A DNA stretch of 56,614 nucleotides from Flavobacteriales bacterium (GTDB lineage: Bacteria > Bacteroidota > Bacteroidia > Flavobacteriales_E > Vicingaceae). Below are positions 45,066 to 54,720 of the stretch, one piece after another. Each line of letters starts with the position of its first letter. The first letter of the stretch is position 1. Position numbers and translations under genes: made by a program. Location: positions 1-56,614 of the forward strand of contig NVUQ01000086.1 of assembly GCA_002401955.1 (NCBI GenBank), read 5' to 3'. A model generated the notes under the pieces. That model worked only from the letters and a program-made list of their open reading frames with translations. It did not search any database and was not told where the DNA came from.

Positions 45066-48065
45066 TTATCTTGTTACTATAAATTTAGCAATACTTCTTT
45101 CAGTTCCTGATTCTAATGATATAATGTAAGAACCAACACTTAATGCAGAAGCCTCAAATTGAACAGTATTTTTTCCTTGAGCTTTGTTACCCAATTTAAT
45201 GATCTTAACTAAAGAACCTGTTAAATTGTAAATCTTCATTGTTGTTTCTGAATTTTCTTTTAAATCAAAAGAAAGTGTACCAACATTATTTAATGGGTTT
45301 GGATAAACACTTAAGTTTGTAGCAAAACTGTTATCATTTCCATCAATAATATCATCGTTTTCCTGAACAGAAACAACTTGTAAACTATCAGTAGTATAAA
45401 AACCTCTACCGTGTGTTCCTAGATAAACAATTCCAGAATTTGTTGATTCCCATGACCCTAAATGTTGTTGAACAACACCGTGAACAGGCGTATGAGTCAT
45501 ACCATTTCCACTTTCATCTGACCATAAAACCTCAAATGGAAATGTTGCACTAAATGCATTATCAGTAGCCCAAACACCCCATTCCGTACCAATAATTACT
45601 GTATTGTTATCAGTATAATCAATTACAGCATCATAAACAGGCATAAAAGGTAAATAACCTGTAGCAGTAGATGATGTTGGCCCCTGAATAGAACTAATAT
45701 TTAAACCAGTTGTAGCATTTATACATCTATAAACATGATTGCTTGTTGTATATCCACCAGTTGTAACTATGATGTTATCAACATTGTTCGGATCTGCAGC
45801 TATTCCTGTAACAACACCTGAAGTTCCTGTACCAGTTACTTGAGTTGTAACAACAGAACCACTTCTAATATCCAATCCTAAAGAATCGTTAGCTAAATTA
45901 AGGCCACTTACCCTAATTACAGAGTTAAGCCTCCCTATAAACAGATGATTCCCATCAGCAGAAAACTCTAAACAATTAACTCCTGCACCTGAACTAGTTA
46001 CTCTCTGCCATTCAATACTAGTTGCATTTAATCTAGCAGCATCTCTAGTTACATAAACACCTGAGTTGGTTGCTAACGCAAATCTATTTTGAATTGGATC
46101 TTGTAAGATTAATGAATCTCCTGGTGTATTTAATATAATATTTGATGTAACAGTATATTCTAAAGCCGTACCATTAGATAAACTAATATAAGGAATTACA
46201 CGACCAGCAAAAAGTGTATCTCCAGCATATACAGTATCCCCAGGAGCAAGAACTGTAGGGGTAGAATCAGTAAACATAATCTTAACAGAATCAACACTAG
46301 TTGTATCATAACTGTTTTCCCAATTTTCTATTACTGTATGAAAAGGAACACCACCAGCACTTACAATATCTTGTAATTCTGCATCAAAGAAACCTCCTCC
46401 AGCTACTGATGCAGTAGCTCTCCATAAACCTCCATTCTGGGAAGTTGCATACAATATTCCATCTCCTTGATTAGAAAAAGCTACATCAAAACCATCTCCA
46501 GAAATTTGCCCATCGTTAGGATAAGTCGTAACAACACTATTTGCAGTCCCTCCAAAAGCGCCATTAGAATTTAATAAATCACCGTTATCTTGTGATCCTC
46601 CAATAAAAAAACCATTTGCTGCGGTAGCAACATCATAAAATGAAGTTACATTATAACCAAAATTTCTTTCATGCCAAGAATGTCCTGCATCAATAGATCT
46701 TGTTACACCACCATCAGAACCGATATAAATCGTATTAGCATCTGCAAATACAACAGCATGTTTATCAGCATGTACAGCACCTAAGGTAGCTGCTATCAAC
46801 CAACTTCCTTGAGGGTTTGCAAGGTTAGTATATCTTCCTTCGAATAAACGTATACCACCAACAATTACATGTCCCCAATCAGAAGGATCAACTCCAATAG
46901 CATCATCATAACCACCTTGTCCAGTTGTTTCAGTTGAACTTCTTCTAAATGGATCCATAGCTGCAGAACCTGTTGGAACTAATAACTTCCATGTTGCACC
47001 TTTATCTGTAGTAATTCTTAATCCAGTTAAGATACCTGAAGAACCTAACACATACATTACATTTGGATTAGATGGTGCAATAGCCCCAGATAATCTTCCT
47101 CCAGAAAAGCCTACACCATTAATACGAGTAAAATCACCTAATGCATCTCCTTGATCAGAAATATAGACTCTAGTTCCACTAAAACATACTAAGATAGAAC
47201 CATCAGAAGCTACATCAATATCTTGAACTGTTGCCGTTTCAAAAAGAACTCCAGGTATAGATTCAATCGGATTATACCATTGAGTAGGATCATTTGTAGC
47301 ATTTACAAAATCAGTTGGGTAATTACCTGACCCATCAGGATCTGCCCATTTAAAACCCTTTGACGAACCTATATACAACCTATTACCATAAGATGCTATA
47401 GCATTGGTATAAGACCAATCTGAACCTTGATTATTATTAGGTACAGACGTAGAATTAACAATTATTGGTAATACAGCACCTGTTGCAGACACATATTCAT
47501 AAACACCATTACCAATTGCTCCGGAACCACCAGTACCACCACCGGACTCAAAAGTAGAACCAGTTCCAAAAAATATTCTACCATTATCTGTTTGTGTAAT
47601 ACAAGAAACCGCTAAATTTTCACCTAAAACACCTTCCATTCCTATTACTGGATTCCAACTTGCAGTTGCATCTGTAGAAACAAATAAACCACCTGTTACA
47701 CTTCCTGCATAAACAATATTTGGATTAGTTTGATCTACTAAAATAGCTCTTGTTCTACCACCAACATTATCTGGACCTCTATTTACCCAATTTAACCCTG
47801 AAGCAGCCTTATTATTCTTTTTAGCTATAGCAGCAATTTGGTATCTTACTTGGTTTACTAAGTTATAATCAATCTCTCCTGTAGCTGGATCAGCTTTAAG
47901 CATATGCATATACGCTGCATAACCTGCATTGCCTGTTATTCCACCATTATAAATAGTTCTAGGTGTATAAACAGCTTGTTTATCTTGAGAAACCATATTT
48001 AAAAATGCTCCTCCAATAGCTAATCCTAAAGCTAAAGATCCAACAATAATTGTCTTAATATTCAT
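45066..48065 (-). CDS. Large T9SS type A cargo protein with BNR/sortilin-like repeats
   Basis: This 999-aa protein has an N-terminal hydrophobic export segment and a propeller-like middle part. Motifs include NPNIVYAGSVTGGLFVSTD, KGATWKLLVP, YIGSDGGVTRSIDAGHSWHE and YVTRDAARLN (BNR/Asp-box-like repeats), characteristic of sortilin-like beta-propellers. The last ~80 residues (SVYPNPLNN to AKFIVTR) are the type A sorting domain, with its SxYPNP and KIYNLTG motifs. It is secreted through the type IX system; ligand or enzymatic role is unknown. It has its own terminator. Confidence 0.9.
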   Translation of the reverse strand: MNIKTIIVGSLALGLAIGGAFLNMVSQDKQAVYTPRTIYNGGITGNAGYAAYMHMLKADPATGEIDYNLVNQVRYQIAAIAKKNNKAASGLNWVNRGPDNVGGRTRAILVDQTNPNIVYAGSVTGGLFVSTDATASWNPVIGMEGVLGENLAVSCITQTDNGRIFFGTGSTFESGGGTGGSGAIGNGVYEYVSATGAVLPIIVNSTSVPNNNQGSDWSYTNAIASYGNRLYIGSSKGFKWADPDGSGNYPTDFVNATNDPTQWYNPIESIPGVLFETATVQDIDVASDGSILVCFSGTRVYISDQGDALGDFTRINGVGFSGGRLSGAIAPSNPNVMYVLGSSGILTGLRITTDKGATWKLLVPTGSAAMDPFRRSSTETTGQGGYDDAIGVDPSDWGHVIVGGIRLFEGRYTNLANPQGSWLIAATLGAVHADKHAVVFADANTIYIGSDGGVTRSIDAGHSWHERNFGYNVTSFYDVATAANGFFIGGSQDNGDLLNSNGAFGGTANSVVTTYPNDGQISGDGFDVAFSNQGDGILYATSQNGGLWRATASVAGGGFFDAELQDIVSAGGVPFHTVIENWENSYDTTSVDSVKIMFTDSTPTVLAPGDTVYAGDTLFAGRVIPYISLSNGTALEYTVTSNIILNTPGDSLILQDPIQNRFALATNSGVYVTRDAARLNATSIEWQRVTSSGAGVNCLEFSADGNHLFIGRLNSVIRVSGLNLANDSLGLDIRSGSVVTTQVTGTGTSGVVTGIAADPNNVDNIIVTTGGYTTSNHVYRCINATTGLNISSIQGPTSSTATGYLPFMPVYDAVIDYTDNNTVIIGTEWGVWATDNAFSATFPFEVLWSDESGNGMTHTPVHGVVQQHLGSWESTNSGIVYLGTHGRGFYTTDSLQVVSVQENDDIIDGNDNSFATNLSVYPNPLNNVGTLSFDLKENSETTMKIYNLTGSLVKIIKLGNKAQGKNTVQFEASALSVGSYIISLESGTERSIAKFIVTR

Positions 48066-48265
48066 TATATAACGTTTTATTTAGTTAGTGTTTTTATGAA
48101 ACGGGTTACAAGATAAGTATTATTTAATATATACCAAAAATTTCCGAACCAATTTGAGTCTAAAATTATTAATTTTTTGTTTCCCAACAATAAGCGATTT
48201 AAGAAACGGTTATTATTCTTCTATTTTAGGGGGAATAAGCTTTTTTACGGTAAAATAAGGTATTC

Positions 48266-49132
48266 TTAAAAAAGGTGTTTTTCTGCGTGGTACGAAGAAC
48301 GAACTAAAGGTCCACTTTCTACAAATCGGAAACCCATTTCTAAGCCTATTTTTTTATACTTTTTAAATTGCTCGGGGGTAACAAATTCAACAACAGGTAA
48401 ATGTTTAACTGTTGGTTGCAAATACTGCCCCAGGGTTAAAACATCACAACCTACGTTTCTTAAATCTTTCATAGATTCAATTACTTCTTCTTCTGTTTCT
48501 CCTAAACCAAGCATAATTCCTGATTTGGTTTTCATCCCTCCATCTTTCAATCGTTTTAAGACCTCTAAGCTTCTATCGTATTTTGCTTGAATTCGCACTT
48601 GCTTTGTTAATCTACGAACAGTTTCTATATTGTGAGATACTATTTCTGGAGCAACATCAATTATACGTTGTAAGTTATTCCAATCCCCTTTAAAATCTGG
48701 AACCAATGTTTCTAATGTTGTATTAGGACTTAATTTTCTTACTGCATTTACAGTTTCCTCCCAAATAATAGAGCCACCATCTTTTAAATCATCCCTATCT
48801 ACAGAAGTAATCACACAATGTTTTACCTTCATTAATTGAACAGAGTTAGCAACTCGCATTGGTTCATCCAAATCTGCTGGTAATGGTCTTCCAGTTTTTA
48901 CAGCACAAAAGCCACAAGAACGAGTACATATATTACCTAAAATCATAAAGGTTGCAGTACCTGCACCCCAACATTCCCCCATATTAGGACAGCTTCCACT
49001 AGAACAAATCGTATGTAATTTATGTTCAGAAACAATTTTTCGAACTTTAGCATACTCTTCTCCTGTAGGTAATTTAACCTTTAACCATGATGGTTTCTTC
49101 GCGAATTTTCTTTCTATAACTTGATTTCCCAA
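48266..49132 (-). CDS. lipA: Lipoyl synthase
   Basis: This 288-aa radical-SAM enzyme shows both clusters: auxiliary Cys43, Cys48 and Cys54 ([12 protein letters not shown]) and radical-SAM Cys69, Cys73 and Cys76 (CTRSCGFC). The C-terminal serine motif is RSSYHAE. It inserts two sulfurs into the octanoyl chain of lipoyl domains. It begins 3 bp after the barrel-like gene upstream, so they are co-transcribed. Confidence 0.97.
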   Translation of the reverse strand: MGNQVIERKFAKKPSWLKVKLPTGEEYAKVRKIVSEHKLHTICSSGSCPNMGECWGAGTATFMILGNICTRSCGFCAVKTGRPLPADLDEPMRVANSVQLMKVKHCVITSVDRDDLKDGGSIIWEETVNAVRKLSPNTTLETLVPDFKGDWNNLQRIIDVAPEIVSHNIETVRRLTKQVRIQAKYDRSLEVLKRLKDGGMKTKSGIMLGLGETEEEVIESMKDLRNVGCDVLTLGQYLQPTVKHLPVVEFVTPEQFKKYKKIGLEMGFRFVESGPLVRSSYHAEKHLF

Positions 49133-49135
49133 AAT

Positions 49136-49882
49136 CTACTCCGTTTTTTTCGATCCAAAGGTAAGCGAAACATAGAGATTAACAAAGTAGTTTTTGTTAT
49201 TATCATTTGCCATCATTGGTATTTTTTGAAAATATACATCTACAACCCCTCCAACCTCTAAGGCATTAATTCTACTGGCTTGGCGTGATGACTCAAAATT
49301 TAAACCTGTTTTTAAAAAAACTCCAGGATAAAACTTACCATTAAAGAAGCCTCTAAAAAAAGATGCTTTACCATTAATATTTCCCGAAAAATGTAATTCT
49401 GGGTCGTACCTTTCTATTTCAGTAGTTAATTCTGAATCAATAGGATTAACTTTATTTATTTCTAAATAAACAGGTTTTGCATATACTAAAGACAATCCAA
49501 CATTAACAATAGAAGAGATTGCTATCCCTCTAACACTTTGCTTACTTATAAATGTTTTATGATTACCAACACTAGCTCTTAAAATTAAAATTGAATTAAG
49601 CTGTCCGTAAATATATCCATTAGAATTATCATATGTTGAAGAATACACTTTCTCATGTTTTGGATGTTTCATACCAACCAACTCAACCTCATAAGTTCTT
49701 CTTACAAATCCTGAAGTATATTGCCCATATCGATATGTAAGACCCCAACCTCGCGTATGAAGAACCAAACCAAAAGCCTGTTCTGTTTTATAAATCGTCC
49801 TCTTTTCTTCAAAAACAGTCCCTTGCGAAAACATATCTTGTGCAAAAACAGCTAATATTAATATGAGTAAGATTTTTTTCAC
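49136..49882 (-). CDS. Exported outer-membrane barrel-like protein, unknown function
   Basis: This 248-aa protein has a signal peptide of about 19 residues (FAQDMFSQG) followed by beta strands with many aromatic residues (GLTYRYGQYTSGF) and a last strand near the C-terminus (FVNLYVSLTFGS). It looks like a small outer-membrane barrel. It precedes lipA with a 3-bp gap. I do not recognise a family. Whether the lipA link is functional or just a shared transcript is unclear. Confidence 0.7.
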   Translation of the reverse strand: MKKILLILILAVFAQDMFSQGTVFEEKRTIYKTEQAFGLVLHTRGWGLTYRYGQYTSGFVRRTYEVELVGMKHPKHEKVYSSTYDNSNGYIYGQLNSILILRASVGNHKTFISKQSVRGIAISSIVNVGLSLVYAKPVYLEINKVNPIDSELTTEIERYDPELHFSGNINGKASFFRGFFNGKFYPGVFLKTGLNFESSRQASRINALEVGGVVDVYFQKIPMMANDNNKNYFVNLYVSLTFGSKKTE

Positions 49883-49927
49883 TTAAGGTATTTAGTATTA
49901 GAATGTAATGATAAAAATAGATTATTT

Positions 49928-49939
49928 CGTTGTATAACG
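49928..49939. repeat. CGTTGTATAACG palindrome (inverted copy of the CGTTATACAACG repeat)
   Basis: It lies in the spacer upstream of the barrel-lipA transcript and of osmC. Its reverse complement equals 31957-31968. Confidence 0.5.
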
Positions 49940-50110
49940 AGGCATTTTTGATAAGCATATCCGCTGATATGATTAGAGAAAATAACAATTTTACACGAAA
50001 AAAGAAACATTTTTTAATTTAATAGTTTTAATATTAAAAAACTTCACACTTAACAAAAGTAATGATAAATAAAATGTAAACTTTGTATTAGTTTTACTAA
50101 ACTAATACTG

Positions 50111-50521
50111 ATGAGTACATCTAAAATAATTTATAAAGGAAATTTAAGAACAGAAGCAGTTCATTTAAAATCGAACGCAATAATAATTACTGATGCTCCA
50201 ACTGATAACAAAGGTAAAGGCGAAGCATTTTCTCCTACTGATATGGTGGCTACAGCATTGGGAAGCTGCATGCTAACCATTATAGGTATTAAATCAGAAG
50301 AGCATAATATTGATATAGAAAATATAAAAATGAACATTACAAAAGTAATGAGTGCTGCTCCCAGAAAAATTAGCGAAATAATTGTTGAGTTTGATTTCTT
50401 AGGAAAATCTTACACAAATAAAGAAAAAATAATAATTGAAAAATCGGCTAAATCTTGCCCTGTTGCTCTAAGTCTAGATCCAGAACTTAAACAAACGGTA
50501 CTTTTTAACTTTAAAGATTAA
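50111..50521 (+). CDS. OsmC-family peroxiredoxin-like protein
   Basis: This 136-aa protein has both redox cysteines of OsmC/Ohr proteins: Cys53 in GSCMLTI and Cys116 in KSCPVA. The family reduces organic hydroperoxides. The 3' end overlaps the convergent ytxJ gene by 11 bp. Confidence 0.9.
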   Translation: MSTSKIIYKGNLRTEAVHLKSNAIIITDAPTDNKGKGEAFSPTDMVATALGSCMLTIIGIKSEEHNIDIENIKMNITKVMSAAPRKISEIIVEFDFLGKSYTNKEKIIIEKSAKSCPVALSLDPELKQTVLFNFKD

Positions 50522-50846
50522 ACTCTAAATCTTTTACTGAAATGGCTAAATGTGATGCATCATAAATGCATTCTCCATTTTTAATAATTAATACTTGAGG
50601 GGATTCGTGCTGAATATTAAATCGTTCTGCAATTGAATTAGAAAGATTTCTATACTGCAATAAATCTAAATGATAAGCTGGAAGTTCTTGATTAAAACTC
50701 CAAGAAGATTCTAGTCGTTTTTTAGCTACTGAGCTAATGGAACAGCGTGTACTGTGTTTAAATATGGCTACTCCAATATTAGTTTGAAATGATTTTTCTA
50801 TGATGTAATCTAAATCCGACTCGGATTTAATGTCAGTCCAATTCAA
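50511..50846 (-). CDS. ytxJ: YtxJ-type bacillithiol-associated monothiol protein
   Basis: This 111-aa thioredoxin-fold protein has a single catalytic Cys35 in FKHSTRCSISSVA, the YtxJ (BrxC-type) site. It acts in reducing bacillithiol-mixed disulfides in organisms that make bacillithiol. It begins 3 bp after the stop of a 43-aa lipoprotein and overlaps the convergent OsmC gene by 11 bp. The context suggests oxidative-stress handling. Confidence 0.9.
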   Translation of the reverse strand: MNWTDIKSESDLDYIIEKSFQTNIGVAIFKHSTRCSISSVAKKRLESSWSFNQELPAYHLDLLQYRNLSNSIAERFNIQHESPQVLIIKNGECIYDASHLAISVKDLEFNL

Positions 50847-50849
50847 GAC

Positions 50850-50981
50850 TTATGCAGGAAGTTTTTCTGAACTTTCTGTTTCAACAGATCCGTAAGCAGG
50901 ACATGTTTCGTGACTTTTACATGAAGAATATAAAATAGCTACTAAGAAAAGTGCTGAAGCTGCAATCATTAATTTTTTCAT
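50850..50981 (-). CDS. Short lipoprotein, 43 aa, in one unit with ytxJ
   Basis: This short gene reads MKKLMIAASALFLVAILYSSCKSHETCPAYG and ends SEKLPA. The signal is hydrophobic and ends in a lipobox-like YSSC, giving a mature peptide of about 23 residues with a second cysteine in ETCPAYG. The stop (50850-50852) lies 3 bp before the ytxJ ATG. A two-part promoter (51017-51047) is upstream. Tight linkage with ytxJ suggests a thiol or stress-related role, but no function is known. Confidence 0.75.
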   Translation of the reverse strand: MKKLMIAASALFLVAILYSSCKSHETCPAYGSVETESSEKLPA

Positions 50982-51016
50982 ACCTGTTTACTTAGTTTTG
51001 TAAATTAATTATTTTG

Positions 51017-51047
51017 CAAATCTAATGATAATTAGAGTAATTATCAA
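51017..51047 (-). promoter_or_regulatory. Bacteroidota-type promoter of the lipoprotein-ytxJ unit
   Basis: On the minus strand: TTG (51047-51045), 20-base spacer, TAGATTTG (51024-51017), 35 bp upstream of the lipoprotein ATG. This matches the consensus TTG / TAnnTTTG. Confidence 0.7.
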
Positions 51048-51127
51048 TTAAAATTATAAAACAATTAGTACACTAGTGCATAGGTAAGGCGTAAATTGTA
51101 TTCTTTTGTTATAATAATAATTTAAAA

Positions 51128-51820
51128 ATGTCGGAAATAAAAACAGACCCTCAAATAGAAAAAAGCTGGAAAAAGGTATTAAATGATAATTTTAATAGTG
51201 ACTACTTTAAAGAAATAAAAAACTATATTATACAGGAAAAAAGTAAAAACCATAAAATATTTCCTCCTGAAAATTATATTTTTAATGCTTTTAATCACAC
51301 GCCTTTTAAGGATGTAAAAGTGGTAATAATTGGTCAAGACCCTTATCACGGAATTAACCAAGCACACGGATTAAGCTTTTCGGTTTTAGAAGGAAATAAG
51401 CACCCACCCTCTTTAATTAATATCTTTAAAGAGCTAGAAACTGATTTAAACATTCCCTATCCTAAAAGTGGTGATTTAACTCCATGGGCAGATCAAGGCG
51501 TACTGCTTTTAAACGCAAGTTTAACCGTTAGAGAAGCTGAAGCAAATTCTCATCAAAAAATTGGCTGGCAAAAATTTACAGATAACGTTATTCATCTTTT
51601 ATCAGAACAAAGAGAAAATATTGTGTTTTTACTTTGGGGAGGCTTTGCAAAAAAGAAAGGGGCAAAAGTTGATCAAACCAAACATCATATTTTAACATCT
51701 GGACATCCATCCCCACTAAGTGCAAACAGAGGTTTTTGGTTTGGAAATCAACATTTTTCTAAAACCAATCAAATCTTAAAAGAATTAGGTAAAACTGAAA
51801 TCAATTGGGAAATCAAATAA
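51128..51820 (+). CDS. ung: Uracil-DNA glycosylase, family 1
   Basis: This 230-aa enzyme has the catalytic water-activating Asp71 in GQDPYHG and His193 in SGHPSPLSANRGFW. It removes uracil from DNA. Length is normal. The BamA/TamA-like gene starts 28 bp after its stop. Confidence 0.97.
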   Translation: MSEIKTDPQIEKSWKKVLNDNFNSDYFKEIKNYIIQEKSKNHKIFPPENYIFNAFNHTPFKDVKVVIIGQDPYHGINQAHGLSFSVLEGNKHPPSLINIFKELETDLNIPYPKSGDLTPWADQGVLLLNASLTVREAEANSHQKIGWQKFTDNVIHLLSEQRENIVFLLWGGFAKKKGAKVDQTKHHILTSGHPSPLSANRGFWFGNQHFSKTNQILKELGKTEINWEIK

Positions 51821-51848
51821 TAGTTCATTATTATCGTACCTTAATAGT

Positions 51849-53579
51849 TTGAAATTAAAAATTTACATACTTATTCTCCTACTCTTTTCTTTATCGAAAA
51901 TTGAAGCTCAGAAAATTGAGTTGAAAATTTCTTTTAACGACACCACTTTAAAAACTTCTAAACTAATTGACTATGATGAAAAAGTTACATTACAGAGTTT
52001 AAAAAATGAAATTACTTCATCCTTAAATCAACTTCAACAAAAAGGATTTTTAACCTCAACTACAGATAGTATTATTATCGACTCTTCATTTCACCATATT
52101 TATCTCCACTTAGGAAAAACTTACCAATGGACTTCTTTAACTAATAAAAATATTGATGAAGAGATATTGAGTAAACTCGGATTTAGAGATAAGCTCTACT
52201 ACAACAAGCCTTTTAACAAAAAACAAATTCAAAACTTCTTTAAAAAAGTTATTATCTATTATGAAAATAACGGTTATCCTTTTGCTTCAATAAAATTAGA
52301 TAGTGTTCGTGTTAAAAAAAACAAACTCTCTGCACAGTTATACATTAAAAAAAATAAACGCTACAAAATAGATAGTGTTATGATTAAGGGTAATGCTACA
52401 ATTTCTGACCAATACATTAAAAACTACATTAAAATTAAAGAAGGCGATATTTATAACGAAGAATCTATTAGAAAGATAAGTTCTAGAATTAAAGAACTCC
52501 CTTTTGTTATTGAAGAAAAAAAATGGAAAATTGTTTTTACTAAAGATAAATCGAATGTAATTCTTTTCTTAAAAAAGAAACAAGCAAGTCGATTCGATGG
52601 AATTTTAGGATTGGTTCCTAATGAGGAAACTGGCAAGTTAAGACTAACTGGTGATGTTAAATTAAATTTAATCAACTCCTTTCATAATGGCGAAAAAATT
52701 GAATTTAACTGGAGGGCAATCCAAGAAAACACGCAAGATTTAAAATTTAATGTGATGTATCCTTTTTTGGTAAACACCCCTTTAGGATTAGATTACAACT
52801 TTAAACTCTACAAAAAAGACACTACCTTTATTGATGTAGGACACAAAATAGGTATACGTTACATTTTAAAAGGAAACGATTATTTTAAACTATTTTTTCA
52901 CAACAAATCTTCAAGCCTTTTATCACAAGCTGGTTTTGCTACTTTAACAGTTTTACCTTCTTATGCTGATGTTTCTTCACAACTATATGGTATCGAAACA
53001 TACAATGCAAACCTGGATTATTTATTAAACCCAAGAAAAGGGTATCAATTTAAGATAAGTGGTTCTTTAGGAAATAAAACCATTAAAAAAAACCCACAAA
53101 TAGATGAAAAGCTATATGAAGATTTAGATTTAAAAAGTACGCTTTACAATGCTGAATTAAATGCAAATTATTACTTTCCAATAACCAAAAGGAGTATTAT
53201 TAAGTTTGGATCAAAAAATGCCTACACCTTTAATCAGAATCTTTTTGAAAATGAATTGTTAAGAATTGGAGGTTTATTAACGCTTAGGGGGTTTGATGAG
53301 GAATCTATTTTTGCTTCTTTCTATACCATAGAAACATTGGAATACCGCTACATCTTAGAACAAAACTCATACTTATATCTTTTTGTAGATGGTGCTTATT
53401 ATGAAAATGATGGTATCGATGAGTTTGTGTCTGACAGGCCTTTAGGTTTTGGTGCAGGCATGAGTTTTGAAACCAAAGCGGGGATATTTTCTATTACTTA
53501 CGCTTTAGGAAAACAATTCGATAATCCTGTTAAATTTAGCTCAGCAAAAATTCACTTTGGATTCGTAAACTTCTTCTAG
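51849..53579 (+). CDS. BamA/TamA-family outer-membrane protein
   Basis: This 576-aa protein begins at a TTG (51849) with a signal peptide directly behind it (LILLLFSLSKIEAQ), which supports that start. POTRA-like segments (about 90-250; YKIDSVMIKGNATISDQYI) precede a C-terminal 16-strand-type barrel with the family's LRGFDEESIFA loop. Members insert outer-membrane proteins or translocate substrates. It is shorter than BamA (about 800) and has fewer POTRA domains, so TamA-like or a specialised insertase is more likely. It is 28 bp after ung, perhaps co-transcribed. Confidence 0.85.
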   Translation: MKLKIYILILLLFSLSKIEAQKIELKISFNDTTLKTSKLIDYDEKVTLQSLKNEITSSLNQLQQKGFLTSTTDSIIIDSSFHHIYLHLGKTYQWTSLTNKNIDEEILSKLGFRDKLYYNKPFNKKQIQNFFKKVIIYYENNGYPFASIKLDSVRVKKNKLSAQLYIKKNKRYKIDSVMIKGNATISDQYIKNYIKIKEGDIYNEESIRKISSRIKELPFVIEEKKWKIVFTKDKSNVILFLKKKQASRFDGILGLVPNEETGKLRLTGDVKLNLINSFHNGEKIEFNWRAIQENTQDLKFNVMYPFLVNTPLGLDYNFKLYKKDTTFIDVGHKIGIRYILKGNDYFKLFFHNKSSSLLSQAGFATLTVLPSYADVSSQLYGIETYNANLDYLLNPRKGYQFKISGSLGNKTIKKNPQIDEKLYEDLDLKSTLYNAELNANYYFPITKRSIIKFGSKNAYTFNQNLFENELLRIGGLLTLRGFDEESIFASFYTIETLEYRYILEQNSYLYLFVDGAYYENDGIDEFVSDRPLGFGAGMSFETKAGIFSITYALGKQFDNPVKFSSAKIHFGFVNFF

Positions 53580-53701
53580 ACGGGTAACACCCGCAGATTG
53601 TTATTAATGTATTTATCAGATTACTCAAGGCAAACTCATATTTTTTAGTTTTCAAAATTAGACCTAAAATGAGTAATTAATTGCGTGGTTTGTTTAGACT
53701 T

Positions 53702-53734
53702 TGTCAGTTCGAGTGTTTCGATTTTTCATCGAAA
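53702..53734. repeat. Copy of the TGTCAGTTCGAGTG element with hairpin
   Basis: The first 14 bases equal the left end of the 134-bp element at 33791-33924. A perfect 7-bp hairpin (53716-53722 with 53728-53734, loop TTTTC) follows. Confidence 0.65.
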
Positions 53735-53869
53735 TAGCCTGTATAGAATTTATTTCGGTATATCGAGAACAACAAAAGCTTTTTCTCTTTATTCGATCAG
53801 TTTACTACAAAGTATGAGTTTTCCGTGATCAGATTACTTAATAACATTATAATCATTGTATATTTTAGT

Positions 53870-53877
53870 TATCTTTG
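53870..53877 (+). promoter_or_regulatory. Possible -7 element of the oxygenase-ABC unit
   Basis: TATCTTTG fits TAnnTTTG, 21 bp upstream of the ATG at 53899. A TTG lies only 11 bp upstream of it, not at the expected spacing, so evidence is partial. Confidence 0.45.
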
Positions 53878-53898
53878 CTCGCGTTATAATTTTGAGAA

Positions 53899-54720
53899 AT
53901 GGAAAACATCATTAATCCAATATATTTAGATCCTGAAAAAGTTCAGGAGTTAAAAAAAGATTTTGAAGCTGGGAAACCATGTAAGCATGTTGTTTTACCT
54001 AACTTTTTAAATGAGGAATTTGCTACAACTCTTTATGATAACTTTCCGAAAATGGACAGTTTAAAAGTAAAGCGTAAAAGCTTAAACGAGAACAAAAATG
54101 AGGATTATCATTTTGAGCGTTTCCATCCGAACTTTATGCTTGTTAAAAAAGCATTAGCCAATCCAGAATTTATTAAGAATATAGAAATAATTACTGGACT
54201 AACTGGCTTAGTTACTACTGATGATGCACTTGGTGCAGGAGTTCATCAGGGTGGACCAGGTAGTTATGTTGATGTTCACATCGATTCTAATTTCAACTCT
54301 ATGGAAAACCTATGGAGAAGGCTTAACTTTTTGGTTTACTTAAACAAAGAATGGAAACCCGAATATGGTGGTGATCTAGAACTTTGGGATCAGAAAATGA
54401 CCAAATGCGTAACAACAGTTCCTTGTGATTGGAACAGAGCAGTTGTCTTTTTAACGGATGAAACTACACCACATGGTTATGGTAAAGTAAACATCCCTGA
54501 TCACGAAACTAGAAAGTCATTTTACACCTACTACTCCACTCCACCTGAAAAAGACTTTAAATATGTTGATTCACATTTTAAAGCCAGACCAAATGATTCT
54601 ATGGGTAAAAAGGTAGCTACAGGTATTAAGGAACCTTTAAAATTAAATATTAAGCGATTTTTAAAATTACTTGGTATTACATCACTAGATTTTCAAGATA
54701 AGAACAAGAAAAAATTCTAA
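53899..54720 (+). CDS. 2-oxoglutarate/Fe(II)-dependent oxygenase
   Basis: This 273-aa protein has the iron facial triad His127 and Asp129 (VDVHIDSNF) and His192 (TTPHGYG), with the 2-oxoglutarate Arg near 206 (HETRKSFYTYY). Family members hydroxylate proteins or small molecules. The stop overlaps the start of the ABC exporter by one base (TAATG), so the two are translationally coupled and probably functionally related, for example modification and export. Substrate unknown. Confidence 0.85.
   Translation: MENIINPIYLDPEKVQELKKDFEAGKPCKHVVLPNFLNEEFATTLYDNFPKMDSLKVKRKSLNENKNEDYHFERFHPNFMLVKKALANPEFIKNIEIITGLTGLVTTDDALGAGVHQGGPGSYVDVHIDSNFNSMENLWRRLNFLVYLNKEWKPEYGGDLELWDQKMTKCVTTVPCDWNRAVVFLTDETTPHGYGKVNIPDHETRKSFYTYYSTPPEKDFKYVDSHFKARPNDSMGKKVATGIKEPLKLNIKRFLKLLGITSLDFQDKNKKKF

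Larger units (their letters stand above)
53580..53898. other. 319-bp gap with repeats and a promoter-like box
   Basis: This gap holds a CGGGT-AAC-ACCCG hairpin (53581-53593) directly after the stop, a piece of the TGTCAGTTCGAGTG repeat family (53702-53734) with its own TTTCGAT...ATCGAAA hairpin, and a TATCTTTG -7-like box (53870-53877). No open frame or RNA gene is evident. Confidence 0.6.
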
